A stretch of 64,000 bases of DNA from Pseudonocardia sp. TRM90224 (GCF_021245725.1 NZ_JAJGSX010000001.1:558001-622000), one strand, 5' to 3'. Shown: positions 42,367 to 51,387, counted from the first letter of the stretch. Notes: generated by a model from the sequence alone, not told the origin. Translations and numbers: made by a program.

Positions 42367-44292
42367 GTGGACAACGATCTGAGCGAGTTGGCGGCTGCGT
42401 ACGGCGTGGCGACGACGTACCGCGACGGGCAACGCCGGCCGGTGACCGTGGACGAGGAGGTCGTCGTGCGGGTGCTCGGCCTGCTCGACGTCGACGCCTC
42501 GACACCCGTGGCCCGGCAGGCCGCGCTCGCTGCCCGCGCCGGGCACGTGCCAGGGACGATCGCGGCCCGTACCGATCGGCCGCGCCCGCTTCCCGCACCT
42601 GGGGTGCTGGTCGACGAGCAGGGCGGGCGCCGCGACGTCACGACGGAGCTGCCGGCCGGTCTGGAACCCGGCTGGTACACGTTGGAGACCGGCGAGCGGG
42701 TCGTGACCGTCGTCGTTGCGCCGCCCTCGCTGCCGGAGCCGCAGCGGACCTGGGGTTGGATGCTGCAGCTCTACGCCCTGCGCTCGGCGGGCTCGTGGGG
42801 CATCGGCGATCTGCGCGACCTGCGCGACCTCGTCGAGTGGACGGGACGGGAGCACCAGGCAGGTGCCGTGCTGCTCAACCCGCTGCACGCCATCACCCCG
42901 GTGCCACCGGTGCAGCCGTCCCCGTACACGCCGTCGAGCAGGCGGTTCACCACTCCGCTCGCGGTGCGCGTCACCGACCTCGCCGCGTACGCGCAGGTCG
43001 ACGAGGCGACCCGGCGTGAGGTCGACGCCTTGCGGCCCGAGCTCGTCGGCGACCGGATCGAGCACGACAGGGTGTGGGCGGCCAAGCGTTCGGCGTTCGA
43101 GCTGCTCTGGCGGGCCTCCGGGAGCCCGGAACCCGCCGGCGCCGACCCCGCGCTATGGGAGTTCGCGACGTTCTGCGCGCTCGCGGAGCGGTACGGCGGC
43201 CGCTGGAGCCGCTGGCCGGCCGATCTCAGGCACCCGAAGGCCGCGGGCGTCGAGCGGGCGCGCGCCGAGCTGGCGCCGCGGGTGGCGTTCCACGCGTGGC
43301 TGCAGGCGGAGGCGGCGACGCAGCTCGCGGGCGTCCGCGAGACCGCCGACGGGCTCGGCGTGCGAGTGATCCACGACCTCGCCGTCGGCTGCGACCCCGA
43401 GGGTGCCGATGCGTGGGCCCTGCAGGACGTCCTCGCGCTCGACGCGCGGGTGGGCGCGCCGCCGGACGCGTTCAGCCAGCAGGGACAGGAGTGGGGCCTG
43501 CCGCCGTGGCGGCCCGACCGCCTCGACACCACCGGCTACCGCGCCTACGCCGACCTGCTCGCCGCGGTGCTCGGCAACGCCGACGGGCTGCGGATCGACC
43601 ACGTCGCGGGGCTGTGGCGACTGTGGTGGGTGCCGCGCGGCGAGACCCCCGACCGCGGCACCTACGTGCACTACGACCCCGACGTGATGCTCGCCGTGCT
43701 GACGTTGCAGGCGCACCGGGCCGGCGCGATCGTCGTCGGGGAGGACCTCGGGACCGTCGAACCCGAGGTGACGGAAGGGCTCGCGGCACGCAAGATGCTC
43801 GGCTCGTCGGTGCTGTGGTTCACCCGCGACCTCGATGCGCCCGGCGAGCCGCTGCTGGAGCCGGCGCGCTGGTCGGAGGAGTCGGTCGCCACCGTCTCTA
43901 CGCACGACCTCCCGACCGTCACGGGGTTCCTGCGCGGCGAGCACGTCCGGGCACGGGCGGAGCTCGGGCTGCTCGACGACGTCGACGCGGAGGAACGCAA
44001 GGCCCGCGCCGACCGCGCGGAGCTGGTCGAGCTCCTGCGGGCGGAAGGGCTGGTGGAGGGCGCCGAGCCGGACGAGCAGGAGCTGGTGCTGGCGATCCAC
44101 ACCCTGCTCGCCTCCACCCGGTCGCGGCTCGCGCTGATCTCGCCGTACGACGTGATCGGTGAGGTTCGGCAGCCGAACCTGCCCGGCACCGTCGACGAGT
44201 ACCCGAACTGGCGGCTGCCGCTCCCGCTGCGGCTCGAGGAGCTGTTCACGGACGAGCGGGTGGCCGACGTGGTCCGCCGCATGCGCCGGTGA
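42367..44292 (+). CDS. malQ: 4-alpha-glucanotransferase (amylomaltase)
   Basis: The 641-residue GH77 enzyme moves alpha-1,4-glucan segments between maltodextrins. Markers include WGIGDLRDL near 145, LLNPLHAITP, the nucleophile region LRIDHVAGLWRLWWVP near 410 (Asp), acid/base GEDLGTVEP near 458 (Glu), and STHDLPTVTGF near 510 (third Asp). The actinobacterial N-terminal extension of about 130 residues is present. The GTG at 42367 is chosen because AAAGGA lies just upstream. Confidence 0.95.
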   Translation: MDNDLSELAAAYGVATTYRDGQRRPVTVDEEVVVRVLGLLDVDASTPVARQAALAARAGHVPGTIAARTDRPRPLPAPGVLVDEQGGRRDVTTELPAGLEPGWYTLETGERVVTVVVAPPSLPEPQRTWGWMLQLYALRSAGSWGIGDLRDLRDLVEWTGREHQAGAVLLNPLHAITPVPPVQPSPYTPSSRRFTTPLAVRVTDLAAYAQVDEATRREVDALRPELVGDRIEHDRVWAAKRSAFELLWRASGSPEPAGADPALWEFATFCALAERYGGRWSRWPADLRHPKAAGVERARAELAPRVAFHAWLQAEAATQLAGVRETADGLGVRVIHDLAVGCDPEGADAWALQDVLALDARVGAPPDAFSQQGQEWGLPPWRPDRLDTTGYRAYADLLAAVLGNADGLRIDHVAGLWRLWWVPRGETPDRGTYVHYDPDVMLAVLTLQAHRAGAIVVGEDLGTVEPEVTEGLAARKMLGSSVLWFTRDLDAPGEPLLEPARWSEESVATVSTHDLPTVTGFLRGEHVRARAELGLLDDVDAEERKARADRAELVELLRAEGLVEGAEPDEQELVLAIHTLLASTRSRLALISPYDVIGEVRQPNLPGTVDEYPNWRLPLPLRLEELFTDERVADVVRRMRR

Positions 44293-44311
44293 CGTGAGGG
44301 AGGATGGGGAG

Positions 44312-45085
44312 ATGATCGACGACGCCGCTGCCGCCGCTGCCGAATCCATCTGGACCGCATGGCGGACCGGCGAGCGGCTCGCCGAGCTGCCGTCGGAGAT
44401 CCGACCGGCCGACAACATCGCGGGCATGGCCGCCCAGCTCGCGCTGCAGGACCACGCGGGCGCGTCGTACGGGTGGAAACTCGCCGCGACAACGCCGGCC
44501 GGTCAGGCGCACATCGGTGTCGACGGTCCGTTGCCGGGGCTTTTGTTCGAGCGGTTCCGGTACGAGCCGGGCGCCGTGCTGCCGTCCGACGACATGCACA
44601 TGCGGGTCGCGGAGGCGGAGTTCGCGTTCCTGATGGGCGCCGACGTCGAGCCGGGGGCAACTGCGGAGGACGTGCTGGCGGCAGTCGAGACGATGCACCT
44701 GGCCGTCGAGGTGCCCGACTCGCGGTTCGACCGGTTCGAGCTGGTCGGGGCGGCGCAGCTGCTCGCCGACTGCGCCTGCGCAGGGCGGTTCGTGCTCGGG
44801 CCGGCGGTGCCGGGTTGGCGTGAGCTGGAGTTGTCCACATGGGCGACGGCCTTGTGGATGAACGGTGAGCAGGCGGCGACCGGCAGCGGTGGCGCCGTGC
44901 TGGGCGACCCGCGCACGGCGCTGACCTGGCTCGCCGCCGACCTCCCCCAGTACGGTCGCACGCTGCGGGCCGGTGAGCTCGTCACGACCGGGACGACCAC
45001 GCCACCGCTCCCGATCGGCCCAGGCGACCGGATCAGGGCCGACTTCGGGGAGCTCGGGGAGGTCGCGTTGGAGATCGCGCGATGA
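44312..45085 (+). CDS. 2-keto-4-pentenoate hydratase-like protein (FAH superfamily)
   Basis: The 257-residue protein resembles MhpD/hydratase-decarboxylase members of the fumarylacetoacetate hydrolase superfamily: YGWKLAATTPAGQAHIG near 51, and the metal-binding acids in VAEAEFAFLMG near 100 and LAVEVPDSRF near 133. Such enzymes hydrate 2-hydroxydienoates from aromatic ring cleavage. No other ring-cleavage genes are adjacent, so the physiological role is open. It starts 19 bp after malQ. Confidence 0.85.
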   Translation: MIDDAAAAAAESIWTAWRTGERLAELPSEIRPADNIAGMAAQLALQDHAGASYGWKLAATTPAGQAHIGVDGPLPGLLFERFRYEPGAVLPSDDMHMRVAEAEFAFLMGADVEPGATAEDVLAAVETMHLAVEVPDSRFDRFELVGAAQLLADCACAGRFVLGPAVPGWRELELSTWATALWMNGEQAATGSGGAVLGDPRTALTWLAADLPQYGRTLRAGELVTTGTTTPPLPIGPGDRIRADFGELGEVALEIAR

Positions 45086-45110
45086 GCTGTGCCGGTGTCA
45101 TCATCGGGGA

Positions 45111-45476
45111 GTGGAGTCCGCACGGATCGATCGGTGGCTGTGGGCGGTACGGCTGGCCAAGACCCGCCCCGACGCTGCCGCCGCCTGCAGGGCCGGGCAC
45201 GTCAAGATCAACGATCGGCCGGTGAAGCCGGCCGCGACAGTGGTGCCCGGCGATGAGATCAGGGCGCGCGTGAACGACCGCACGCGGATGGTCGAGGTGG
45301 TCAGGGTGATCCAGAAACGGGTCGGCGCCGCAGACGCGGCCACCTGCTTCATCGACAACACCCCGGCCCCGCCCCCGCTCGCCGCGATCCCCGTCGCACG
45401 CCGGGAGCGGGGCGCCGGGCGGCCGACGAAGCGCGAGCGTCGGGTGCTCGACCAGTTCCGCGCCGGGCAGTTCTGA
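45111..45476 (+). CDS. S4-domain RNA-binding protein (Hsp15-like)
   Basis: The 121-residue protein has an S4 domain at residues 4-60 (RIDRWLWAVRLAKTRPDAA, then CRAGHVKINDRPVKPA) as in heat-shock protein 15, which binds 50S subunits carrying stalled nascent chains. The tail is basic. A GTG at 45111 starts it; the ribosome site (GGGGA) is unusually close, so the exact start is uncertain. Confidence 0.88.
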   Translation: MESARIDRWLWAVRLAKTRPDAAAACRAGHVKINDRPVKPAATVVPGDEIRARVNDRTRMVEVVRVIQKRVGAADAATCFIDNTPAPPPLAAIPVARRERGAGRPTKRERRVLDQFRAGQF

Positions 45477-45479
45477 CGC

Positions 45480-45600
45480 CGAACGCGCGACTCGCCCACC
45501 GAAACGCGGGACTCGCGCGCCGAAACGCGGGACTCGCCCACCCGAACGCGGGACTCGCGCGCCGAAACGTGGGACTCGCGCGCTGGGGCGTGGGACTCGT
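45480..45600. repeat. Six tandem ~20-bp repeats
   Basis: The unit is CGAAACGCGGGACTCGCGCG with variants (CCCACC in place of GCGCGC, CGTGGG for CGCGGG). The array fills the gap between the convergent S4 and DMT-transporter genes. Function unknown. Confidence 0.8.
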
Positions 45601-45602
45601 GG

Positions 45603-46574
45603 TCAGGCGTGGACGACCGGGCGTTCCGAGCGTTCCCGCAGGCCCAGTGCCGTCACCGAGACCACGACCACGAGCAGGCCGAGCCACTGGGTGATGGTCA
45701 ACGACGTGCCGAGCAGGCCCACGCCGATCAGGGCCGCGGTGGCGGGGAAGGCGAGCTCGGCCAGCGTCGCGCGCGACGCGGCGGTCGAGCGCAGCCCGAT
45801 GTAGTAGAGGGTGAGACCGAGCAGCCCGGGGATCAGCGCGAGCAACGCGAGCGGTCCGAGCTGGGCGGGCGTCACCGCGACCGGGGCACCTTGCGCCGCG
45901 AGCACGATCGCACTGGCCGGCAGCCCGATCGCGAACCGCAGCACCGTCACGTCCCTGCTGGCCATGCCGGGTCCGCCGGCACGCCCCTCAGCGCCATGGT
46001 CGGCGCTCACCATCCGACCCAAGACCGTGCCCACCGCCCACAACACGGCCGCGGCGACGGCGAGCAGCGCGGCCGTAACGGCCCGAGGCGCGACGGAGAG
46101 CGGGTCGGCGAAGGCCATCAACCACGCCCCGACGAGCGCCGGAACCGCGAAGAACAGGTAGCCCGGCCGGACCCGCTCGCGGAGCAGCAGCGCGGCAGCC
46201 GCCACCGCGACAACGGGTTGCAGCTTCTGCAGCACGAGCGGCGTCACCGGGTCGCCGAGCCGGAAAGCCGCGGTGAACAGCGCCGTCGCGATCGCAGAGG
46301 CGCCGGCGCCGATCACCACCAGCGCGACCCGGTCGCGCACCGATGCAGCCTGGAAGGCGCGGAAGGCCGAGGGCAGGAACGGGATCAGCACCACCACGAT
46401 CAGCAGGTGCTCCCAGAACACCACCGTCGCGGCGGGGAGCTGGCCGGCGAGCGGCTGCCTGAGCAGGCCGTCGGTGCCCCACATCGCCGCGGCGACGGCG
46501 ATGAGCCAGGTCCGGTCGGGTGCGTGCGCGGGTCGGTCCACCTGGACCCCAACCCTCCGACCGCGACGATCCAT
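45603..46574 (-). CDS. DMT-superfamily transporter (two EamA domains)
   Basis: The 323-residue protein has ten predicted membrane helices arranged as two EamA halves, with helix 1 reading WLIAVAAAMWGTDGLLRQPL. Members export amino acids or other metabolites; the substrate is unknown. The ATG at 46574 is one choice; GTG codons a few residues downstream are possible. It is divergent from the RsbW-like gene. Confidence 0.85.
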   Translation of the reverse strand: MDRRGRRVGVQVDRPAHAPDRTWLIAVAAAMWGTDGLLRQPLAGQLPAATVVFWEHLLIVVVLIPFLPSAFRAFQAASVRDRVALVVIGAGASAIATALFTAAFRLGDPVTPLVLQKLQPVVAVAAAALLLRERVRPGYLFFAVPALVGAWLMAFADPLSVAPRAVTAALLAVAAAVLWAVGTVLGRMVSADHGAEGRAGGPGMASRDVTVLRFAIGLPASAIVLAAQGAPVAVTPAQLGPLALLALIPGLLGLTLYYIGLRSTAASRATLAELAFPATAALIGVGLLGTSLTITQWLGLLVVVVSVTALGLRERSERPVVHA

Positions 46575-46653
46575 TCCACGAGACGGATTGAGGGGCCGAG
46601 AGACGGGGTAAATCGCTGGTATCGACGCGATCAGGACGGCCGGGCTACTGGCG

Positions 46654-47037
46654 ATGCGCCTCAGCGGAGCATCGCTGGCAGAAGAGCTCGCGAACGTCCG
46701 GCACCGGATCGCCGAGTGGGTCGCCGGCATGACGGCGAGTCCGGACGTGGTCGAGGACGTCGTGCTGGCTGCGAACGAAGCGCTGGCCAACGTGGCCGAC
46801 CACGCCTACCCCGACGGCACGGGCGACGCGTGGGTGGAGCTGGAGCGTCGTTCGACCGATGAGCTGGTGGTCGTCGTGGCCGATCGTGGCCGATGGCGAC
46901 CGCCACCTGCCGACCCCGGCTTCCGCGGCCACGGACTCACCCTGATCAAGGGGCTCGCCGACCGCGTCGCGATCCGCCACAGTCCGGCAGGGACGACCGT
47001 CGAGATGGCCTGGAGCCTGCGGCCCCTCAGCTCCTGA
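46654..47037 (+). CDS. Anti-sigma-factor-type serine kinase (RsbW-like HATPase)
   Basis: The 127-residue protein is a GHKL ATPase: N-box VVLAANEALANVADHAY near residue 36, G1-like VADRGRWRPP near 74 and G2 RGHGLTLIKGLADRV near 90. Proteins of this size in actinomycetes bind sigma factors or phosphorylate anti-sigma antagonists. No sigma or antagonist gene is adjacent, so it is an orphan partner-switch component. Confidence 0.85.
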   Translation: MRLSGASLAEELANVRHRIAEWVAGMTASPDVVEDVVLAANEALANVADHAYPDGTGDAWVELERRSTDELVVVVADRGRWRPPPADPGFRGHGLTLIKGLADRVAIRHSPAGTTVEMAWSLRPLSS

Positions 47038-47044
47038 AACACCG

Positions 47045-47078
47045 GAACGGGGCGGGAGCTGCTGCTCCCGCCCCGTTC
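47045..47078. terminator. Strong hairpin terminator, bidirectional
   Basis: A perfect 15-bp stem with a four-base loop (GAACGGGGCGGGAGC-TGCT and its complement) lies between the convergent RsbW-like and anchor-P genes. No long T run follows, as is usual in GC-rich actinomycetes. Confidence 0.85.
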
Positions 47079-47107
47079 TGAGGGGTACTGCCGTGATCAG
47101 ATGATGA

Positions 47108-48082
47108 TCAGTGCGTGACCGGAACGGTCGCGCCGAGGACGGCCGTCGGCGCCGGGGCCACGGAGGCACCCTTCACCTGCGGGTCACGGCCCTCGCCGCC
47201 GCGGTCCTTGTTGCCGTCGTTGCCGTTGCCGTCGCCGTCACCGTCGTCGTCACCGTTGCCGTTGCCGTTGTCGCCGCCGTTGTTGCCGTTGCCGTCGTTG
47301 TCCTCGTCGGTGTTGCCGTCAGCGGCACCGTCGAAGCAGGTGGCAGAGCCGACCGTGATGGTCTGCGCGGTCTCGGTGCGCTCGAGAACGCCCGCGGGGA
47401 GCGCGCCCTGGAGCTTGCCGAGCAGCCCGGAAACGGTGCTCTCACCGGCCAGGTCGAGGTTCAGCAGGTCCGCAACCGCGGGGAGGGCGGCCTTCTCCTC
47501 CTCGGAGAGCTCCTCCTCGCCGGTGGCGCGGCCGGGCAGCAGCTCGGCCTTGATGCCGGTGACCGTGATCGAGTCGTCCGCGTTGCGGGTCTCCTCGCCG
47601 AGGCTGACGCGCAGGATCGGGGACAGGTCGATGACCTTGTCGTTGATCGTGGGGGTCTTCAGCTGCTTGCCCAGGAGCTCGGCGTTGACGAGCTCGAGGC
47701 CGCCCTTGCCGTGGTCGCACCAGGTCTTGACGAGCTCGGCCTTGAGCAGGTCCTTGATGTTGAGCTTCGCGACCGTGCTCTCGGAGTAGCCCGGCTTGGC
47801 CTCTGCGGTCAGAACGCCCGCGGAGATGCCGAAGTCCTCGGCCGCCGAGCCGAGACCGACGAGCTCCTTGGTGACCGGGGTGTCACCGTTCGCCTCGACG
47901 TACGAGATGGGCTCGATGTCCAGGATGCCGGACGCCGAGAGGGCGAAGGCGTGCTCGGCCTCAGGCGCTGCGACGGCGGTGGTCGCCCCCAGCAGCATCG
48001 CGGTAACCGCGAACGCTCCGATGGCCGCACTCGCTCCAGCGAGCTTCCTGCTGTTCACGTTGATGGTCCCCTCAGTTTTCAT
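47108..48082 (-). CDS. Secreted choice-of-anchor P family protein
   Basis: The 324-residue protein has a signal peptide (hydrophobic core IGAFAVTAMLLGATTAVA, cleavage after AVAA or similar near 38) and a beta-rich body typical of the choice-of-anchor P family (AFALSASGILDIEPISYVEA at its start, SITVTGIKAELLPG later). Two cysteines (near 121 and 252) may pair. A linker of about 45 Asp/Asn/Gly residues follows and the protein ends with a hydrophobic stretch (APTAVLGATVPVTH) but no LPXTG. It overlaps the L,D-transpeptidase gene by 11 bases, suggesting cell-wall attachment or modification. Confidence 0.8.
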   Translation of the reverse strand: MKTEGTINVNSRKLAGASAAIGAFAVTAMLLGATTAVAAPEAEHAFALSASGILDIEPISYVEANGDTPVTKELVGLGSAAEDFGISAGVLTAEAKPGYSESTVAKLNIKDLLKAELVKTWCDHGKGGLELVNAELLGKQLKTPTINDKVIDLSPILRVSLGEETRNADDSITVTGIKAELLPGRATGEEELSEEEKAALPAVADLLNLDLAGESTVSGLLGKLQGALPAGVLERTETAQTITVGSATCFDGAADGNTDEDNDGNGNNGGDNGNGNGDDDGDGDGNGNDGNKDRGGEGRDPQVKGASVAPAPTAVLGATVPVTH

Positions 48083-48902
48083 CGATCATCACGAGCGTGC
48101 CGAGCGGCACTTCGGTCAACTTCGCGAGAGCGTCGGCCGGAACGCGGATGCATCCGTCGCTGCTCGCCTTGCCGAGAACGTCGTCGCTCGGCCAGCCGTG
48201 GATCCCGACGGTGCCGGGGCCGCCCCCGAACGTGTCGAGCGTCGGGCTGTGCGTGCCGAGCGGGATGATCACCGGCGAGAAGGACTGCTTCGGGTCCTTG
48301 AACTGCCCGAGCAAGAAGGTCCGTCCAGTGGGAGTGGGGGCCTCGGGCTTGCCGATGCCGATGCTCCAGTTGCCGACCGACTTGCCCTTCTCGGTCAGCT
48401 CCATCTTCATGGACTTCAGGTGGACCTTGATCACGTGGTGCGTGATCACGTGCTCGGTGTCGGCCGCGCGGATCCAGCCGGTCGAGGCGTTCGGCTTCGA
48501 CGGGAGCAGTACCTGCACCCAGTCGGGCTGCTGTCCGATGACGGGCAACCAGGTGGGGCCGAACTGCTGGGGCTCGATCTGCGCGATCGCCTTCCCGCCC
48601 GGTGACGCGTGCACAGGCGTCGTCCGGACCGGGTGGACCACGAGTCCTTCGGTGGTCGAGGTCGCCTCGGTGTCCAGAGGAGCGCCCTCGATGGTGGTGA
48701 ACGTGTTGCTCAGTGGGAGAGCCCCGGTCGTGCCCGATCCGGAGTCTGCGGGAGGCGGGGTGCTCTGACCCCCGCCGAACATGAAGAAGCCGACGACCGC
48801 AACGAGGACGACGACCACCCCGATCGCGCCCCAAAGCATGAGGGGGCGACGGGGACGTGCGCCGGAGGACTCCGGCGCCTGGGGAGCGGTATGTAGTGCC
48901 AT
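48072..48902 (-). CDS. L,D-transpeptidase (YkuD) with N-terminal membrane anchor
   Basis: The 276-residue protein has one membrane helix (LWGAIGVVVVLVAVVGFFMF) near residues 23-42, a spacer, an SH3-like region (VRTTPVHASPGGKAIAQIE) and a C-terminal YkuD domain with HGWPSDD and the catalytic SSDGCIRV (Cys near 254; Asp stands where many family members have His). It should form 3-3 cross-links or attach proteins to peptidoglycan outside the membrane. ATG at 48902 is chosen; a TTG three codons upstream is possible. Confidence 0.9.
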   Translation of the reverse strand: MALHTAPQAPESSGARPRRPLMLWGAIGVVVVLVAVVGFFMFGGGQSTPPPADSGSGTTGALPLSNTFTTIEGAPLDTEATSTTEGLVVHPVRTTPVHASPGGKAIAQIEPQQFGPTWLPVIGQQPDWVQVLLPSKPNASTGWIRAADTEHVITHHVIKVHLKSMKMELTEKGKSVGNWSIGIGKPEAPTPTGRTFLLGQFKDPKQSFSPVIIPLGTHSPTLDTFGGGPGTVGIHGWPSDDVLGKASSDGCIRVPADALAKLTEVPLGTLVMIDEN

Positions 48903-48935
48903 CTGACCCAAACGCGCGATGCGGACAGGACATGC

Positions 48936-48951
48936 ACACCCGATCGGGTGT
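48936..48951. promoter_or_regulatory. Perfect 16-bp palindrome upstream of the transpeptidase
   Basis: ACACCCGATCGGGTGT lies 34 bp before the transpeptidase start. A second palindrome, GATCTAGATC, is at 49022-49031. Either could be an operator; no regulator is adjacent. Confidence 0.4.
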
Positions 48952-49085
48952 CCCCCGATTGCGGAGCGTGCATCCGGTGAACGAGGGAAGTTCGTCCGGG
49001 TTACTCCCGAAACCTGATCGTGATCTAGATCGTCTTCGCGCAGGTCAGATCACGACTCGCCATTGACAAGTCAAGCAGTGGGTTT

Positions 49086-49601
49086 TCAGGCCTCGAGACG
49101 CACTTCGGTCAGCTCGAACGTCTCGATGTCGACGACAAAGCCGCGAACGGAGGTACTCGGGAGTAGGAACGGGTCGCGGGCGAGCCGGGCGAGACAACGC
49201 CGCACGCTCGTCTCCGGACTCGTGAAGGCGTGGGTCCGCCACGGCGGGCGCATTCCCACGTCGACCGCCAGCTCCTCTGAGAACTCCTCGTCGGTGAACG
49301 TGGCGAGTCCACATCCCGTGTGCTGCACGACCAGCATGTCGCGGGTTTGCAACTTGCGCTGGCTGATCGTGAGCGAACGAATGACGTCGTCGGTCACCAC
49401 ACCACCGGCGTTGCGCAGCACGTGCACCTCGCCGAGCTCGAGCCCGAAGAGCGCGAAGACGTCGATGCGGGAATCCATGCACGTCAGCACAACGGTGTGC
49501 TGGCTCGGCACGACGGAACGCCCCTTGGCGTTCCGCGCAGCCACACTCGCCCCACCGGACTCGTAACGTCGCAGCAGCTCCTCGTTGCTCACGCGGATCA
49601 C
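49086..49601 (-). CDS. Beta-class carbonic anhydrase
   Basis: The 171-residue protein interconverts CO2 and bicarbonate. Zinc ligands are visible: Cys and Asp/Arg dyad in TCMDSRID near 41, His and Cys in QHTGCGL near 94. It is of the short, single-domain type found in actinobacteria. GTG start at 49601; a second GTG three codons in is an alternative. Confidence 0.92.
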   Translation of the reverse strand: MIRVSNEELLRRYESGGASVAARNAKGRSVVPSQHTVVLTCMDSRIDVFALFGLELGEVHVLRNAGGVVTDDVIRSLTISQRKLQTRDMLVVQHTGCGLATFTDEEFSEELAVDVGMRPPWRTHAFTSPETSVRRCLARLARDPFLLPSTSVRGFVVDIETFELTEVRLEA

Positions 49602-49717
49602 GGTAAGCGAATCGTCGCGTTGATCCGACCGGATGTGACGATTGACGTCGAAGTGTGGACTTCGGCTCCGAGGTGGGTACGACGGTCGCGTCCGCGGCCC
49701 GGACAGGGAGGTCCGAG

Positions 49718-50083
49718 ATGAAATACATGCTGCTCGCCTACACGAACAAGGCCGACTGGGAGACCGCCGACTACACGAGCCCCGAGTTCGTCGCGACGTG
49801 CCGGTTCTACGAGGAGATCGGTGCGGAGCTCACGGCCACGGGCGAGTTCGTCTCGACGGAGGGCCTCGGCGATCCCTCGCTGACCAGCACCGTTCGGAAG
49901 CAGGACGGCACAGCGGTCGCAGTCGACGGCCCGTTCGCCGAGGCCAAGGAGGTGCTCGCGAGCTTCGCGATCGTCGACTGCGCGACGCACGAGCGGGCCA
50001 TGGAGATCGCGGCCAGGATCGTCGAGGCGGTGGGCGACACCGTCGAGGTGCGGCCGATCGGGTCAGACCCGAATGCCGGATAG
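49718..50083 (+). CDS. DGPF/YCII-domain protein paired with the ECF sigma factor
   Basis: The 121-residue protein starts MKYMLLAYTN and contains VDGPFAEAKE, the DGPF motif, near residue 69. The ATG is fixed by GGGAGG. It overlaps the sigma-factor start by 11 bases. DGPF proteins are the standard genomic partners of ECF42 sigma factors; their biochemical activity is not established. A weak CGTCGA-N17-CGA element at 49646-49671 might be the ECF promoter, but it departs from the published motif. Confidence 0.93.
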   Translation: MKYMLLAYTNKADWETADYTSPEFVATCRFYEEIGAELTATGEFVSTEGLGDPSLTSTVRKQDGTAVAVDGPFAEAKEVLASFAIVDCATHERAMEIAARIVEAVGDTVEVRPIGSDPNAG

Positions 50084-51305
50084 GTCGGCGGCGGACCGTC
50101 CCTTCGAGTACCTGCTGCGCGAGCTCGCGCCGCAGGTACTCGGCGCGCTCGTGCGGCGCTACGGCCATTTCGACGCCTGCGAGGACGCCGTGCAGGAGGC
50201 GCTGCTCGCCGCCGCGCTGAAGTGGCCGGACGCGGGTGTGCCGGACGACCCGCGCTCGTGGCTGATCCGCATCGGCTCGTACAAGCTGATCGACCAGCTG
50301 CGCAGCGACCGGTCGCGAAGGGAGCGCGAGGCCGCTGATGCCGTCGCGATCCCGCGCACGGGCGATGCGGGCGGTGCGCCCGTCGCCGGCGACGACTCGC
50401 TCGTGCTGCTCTTCCTCTCCTGTCACCCGGCGTTGACCCAGGCGTCGCAGGTGGCGCTGACCTTGCGCGCCGTCGGCGGGCTCACGACCGGCGAGATCGC
50501 GGCCGCGTTCCTGGTGCCGGAGCCGACGATGGGCCAGCGGATCACCCGCGCGAAGGCGAAGCTGCGTGGTGCCACCTTCCGCATGCCACCGGCCGACGAG
50601 CTGGACGAGCGGCTGGCGAGCGTGCTCCAGGTGCTGTACCTGATCTTCAACGAGGGCTACTCCAGCACCGGTCGTGACGAGCTGGTCCGGGTCGAACTCA
50701 CCGCGGAGGCGATCCGGCTGGCGCGGATGGCGCACCGCCAGCTGCCTGAGCACGGCGAGGTCGCGGGCCTACTGGCGCTGATGCTGCTCACCGACGCGCG
50801 GCGGGCCGCCCGCACCGGGCCGGCCGGCGAGCTGATCCCGATGGCCGAGCAGGACCGGACCCGCTGGGACGCCGCAGCCATCGCGGAGGGCACCGAGCTC
50901 GTCACCGACGCGATGCGCCGGACGGCGCTCGGGCCGTACCAGCTGCAGGCGGCCATCGCGGCGCTGCACGCCGAGGCCGCGGACGCCGACGCGACCGACT
51001 GGATGCAGATCCTCGGCCTCTACACACTGCTGGAGCGGATGACCGACAACCCGGTGGTCACGCTGAACCGGGCCGTCGCGGCCGCGATGGTGCACGGCCC
51101 CGACGCCGGCCTGCGGCTGCTCGACCGGCTCGCCGCCGACCCGCGCTTCGGCGGGCACCACCGCGCCGATGCCGTGCGGGCGCACCTGCTGGAGATGAAG
51201 GGGGACCTCGTCGGTGCCGCCGCCGGCTTCCGCACCGCCGCCCGGCGTGCGACGAGCCATCCGGAGCAGCGCTACCTGCTGAAGAAGGCCGCCGAACTCG
51301 CCTGA
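50073..51305 (+). CDS. ECF sigma factor, ECF42 group, with long C-terminal extension
   Basis: The 410-residue protein has sigma region 2 (FDACEDAVQEALLAAALKW near 30) and region 4 (LTTGEIAAAFLVPEPTMGQR near 140), then a ~200-residue extension of TPR-like helices with the family markers YLIFNEGYS, LNRAVAAAM and YLLKKAAEL. No anti-sigma gene is present; in ECF42 the extension itself is thought to control activity. Overlap with the DGPF gene suggests co-expression. Confidence 0.93.
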   Translation: MPDRSAADRPFEYLLRELAPQVLGALVRRYGHFDACEDAVQEALLAAALKWPDAGVPDDPRSWLIRIGSYKLIDQLRSDRSRREREAADAVAIPRTGDAGGAPVAGDDSLVLLFLSCHPALTQASQVALTLRAVGGLTTGEIAAAFLVPEPTMGQRITRAKAKLRGATFRMPPADELDERLASVLQVLYLIFNEGYSSTGRDELVRVELTAEAIRLARMAHRQLPEHGEVAGLLALMLLTDARRAARTGPAGELIPMAEQDRTRWDAAAIAEGTELVTDAMRRTALGPYQLQAAIAALHAEAADADATDWMQILGLYTLLERMTDNPVVTLNRAVAAAMVHGPDAGLRLLDRLAADPRFGGHHRADAVRAHLLEMKGDLVGAAAGFRTAARRATSHPEQRYLLKKAAELA

Positions 51306-51312
51306 GGTCGGC

Positions 51313-51373
51313 GTCGACAACGACGTTCTGACCGTTTGTTAGCGCTCACAACAGCCAGAACGTCGTTGTCGAC
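51313..51373. repeat. Family-2 61-bp near-palindrome, copy 3
   Basis: Same length and arms as copies 1, 2 and 4; its centre reads TGTTAGCGCTCACA, where the others read TGTGAGCGCTAACA, i.e. the unit is inverted. It lies between the convergent sigma-factor and EF-Tu genes. Confidence 0.85.
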
Positions 51374-51387
51374 GACTCCCGGGCGGG

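Noticed and set aside
45480..45600. Tandem repeats as a CRISPR array
   Set aside because: The units abut with no spacers.
48903..49085. c-di-AMP (ydaO) riboswitch before the transpeptidase
   Set aside because: The conserved riboswitch core segments are not found; only short palindromes are present.
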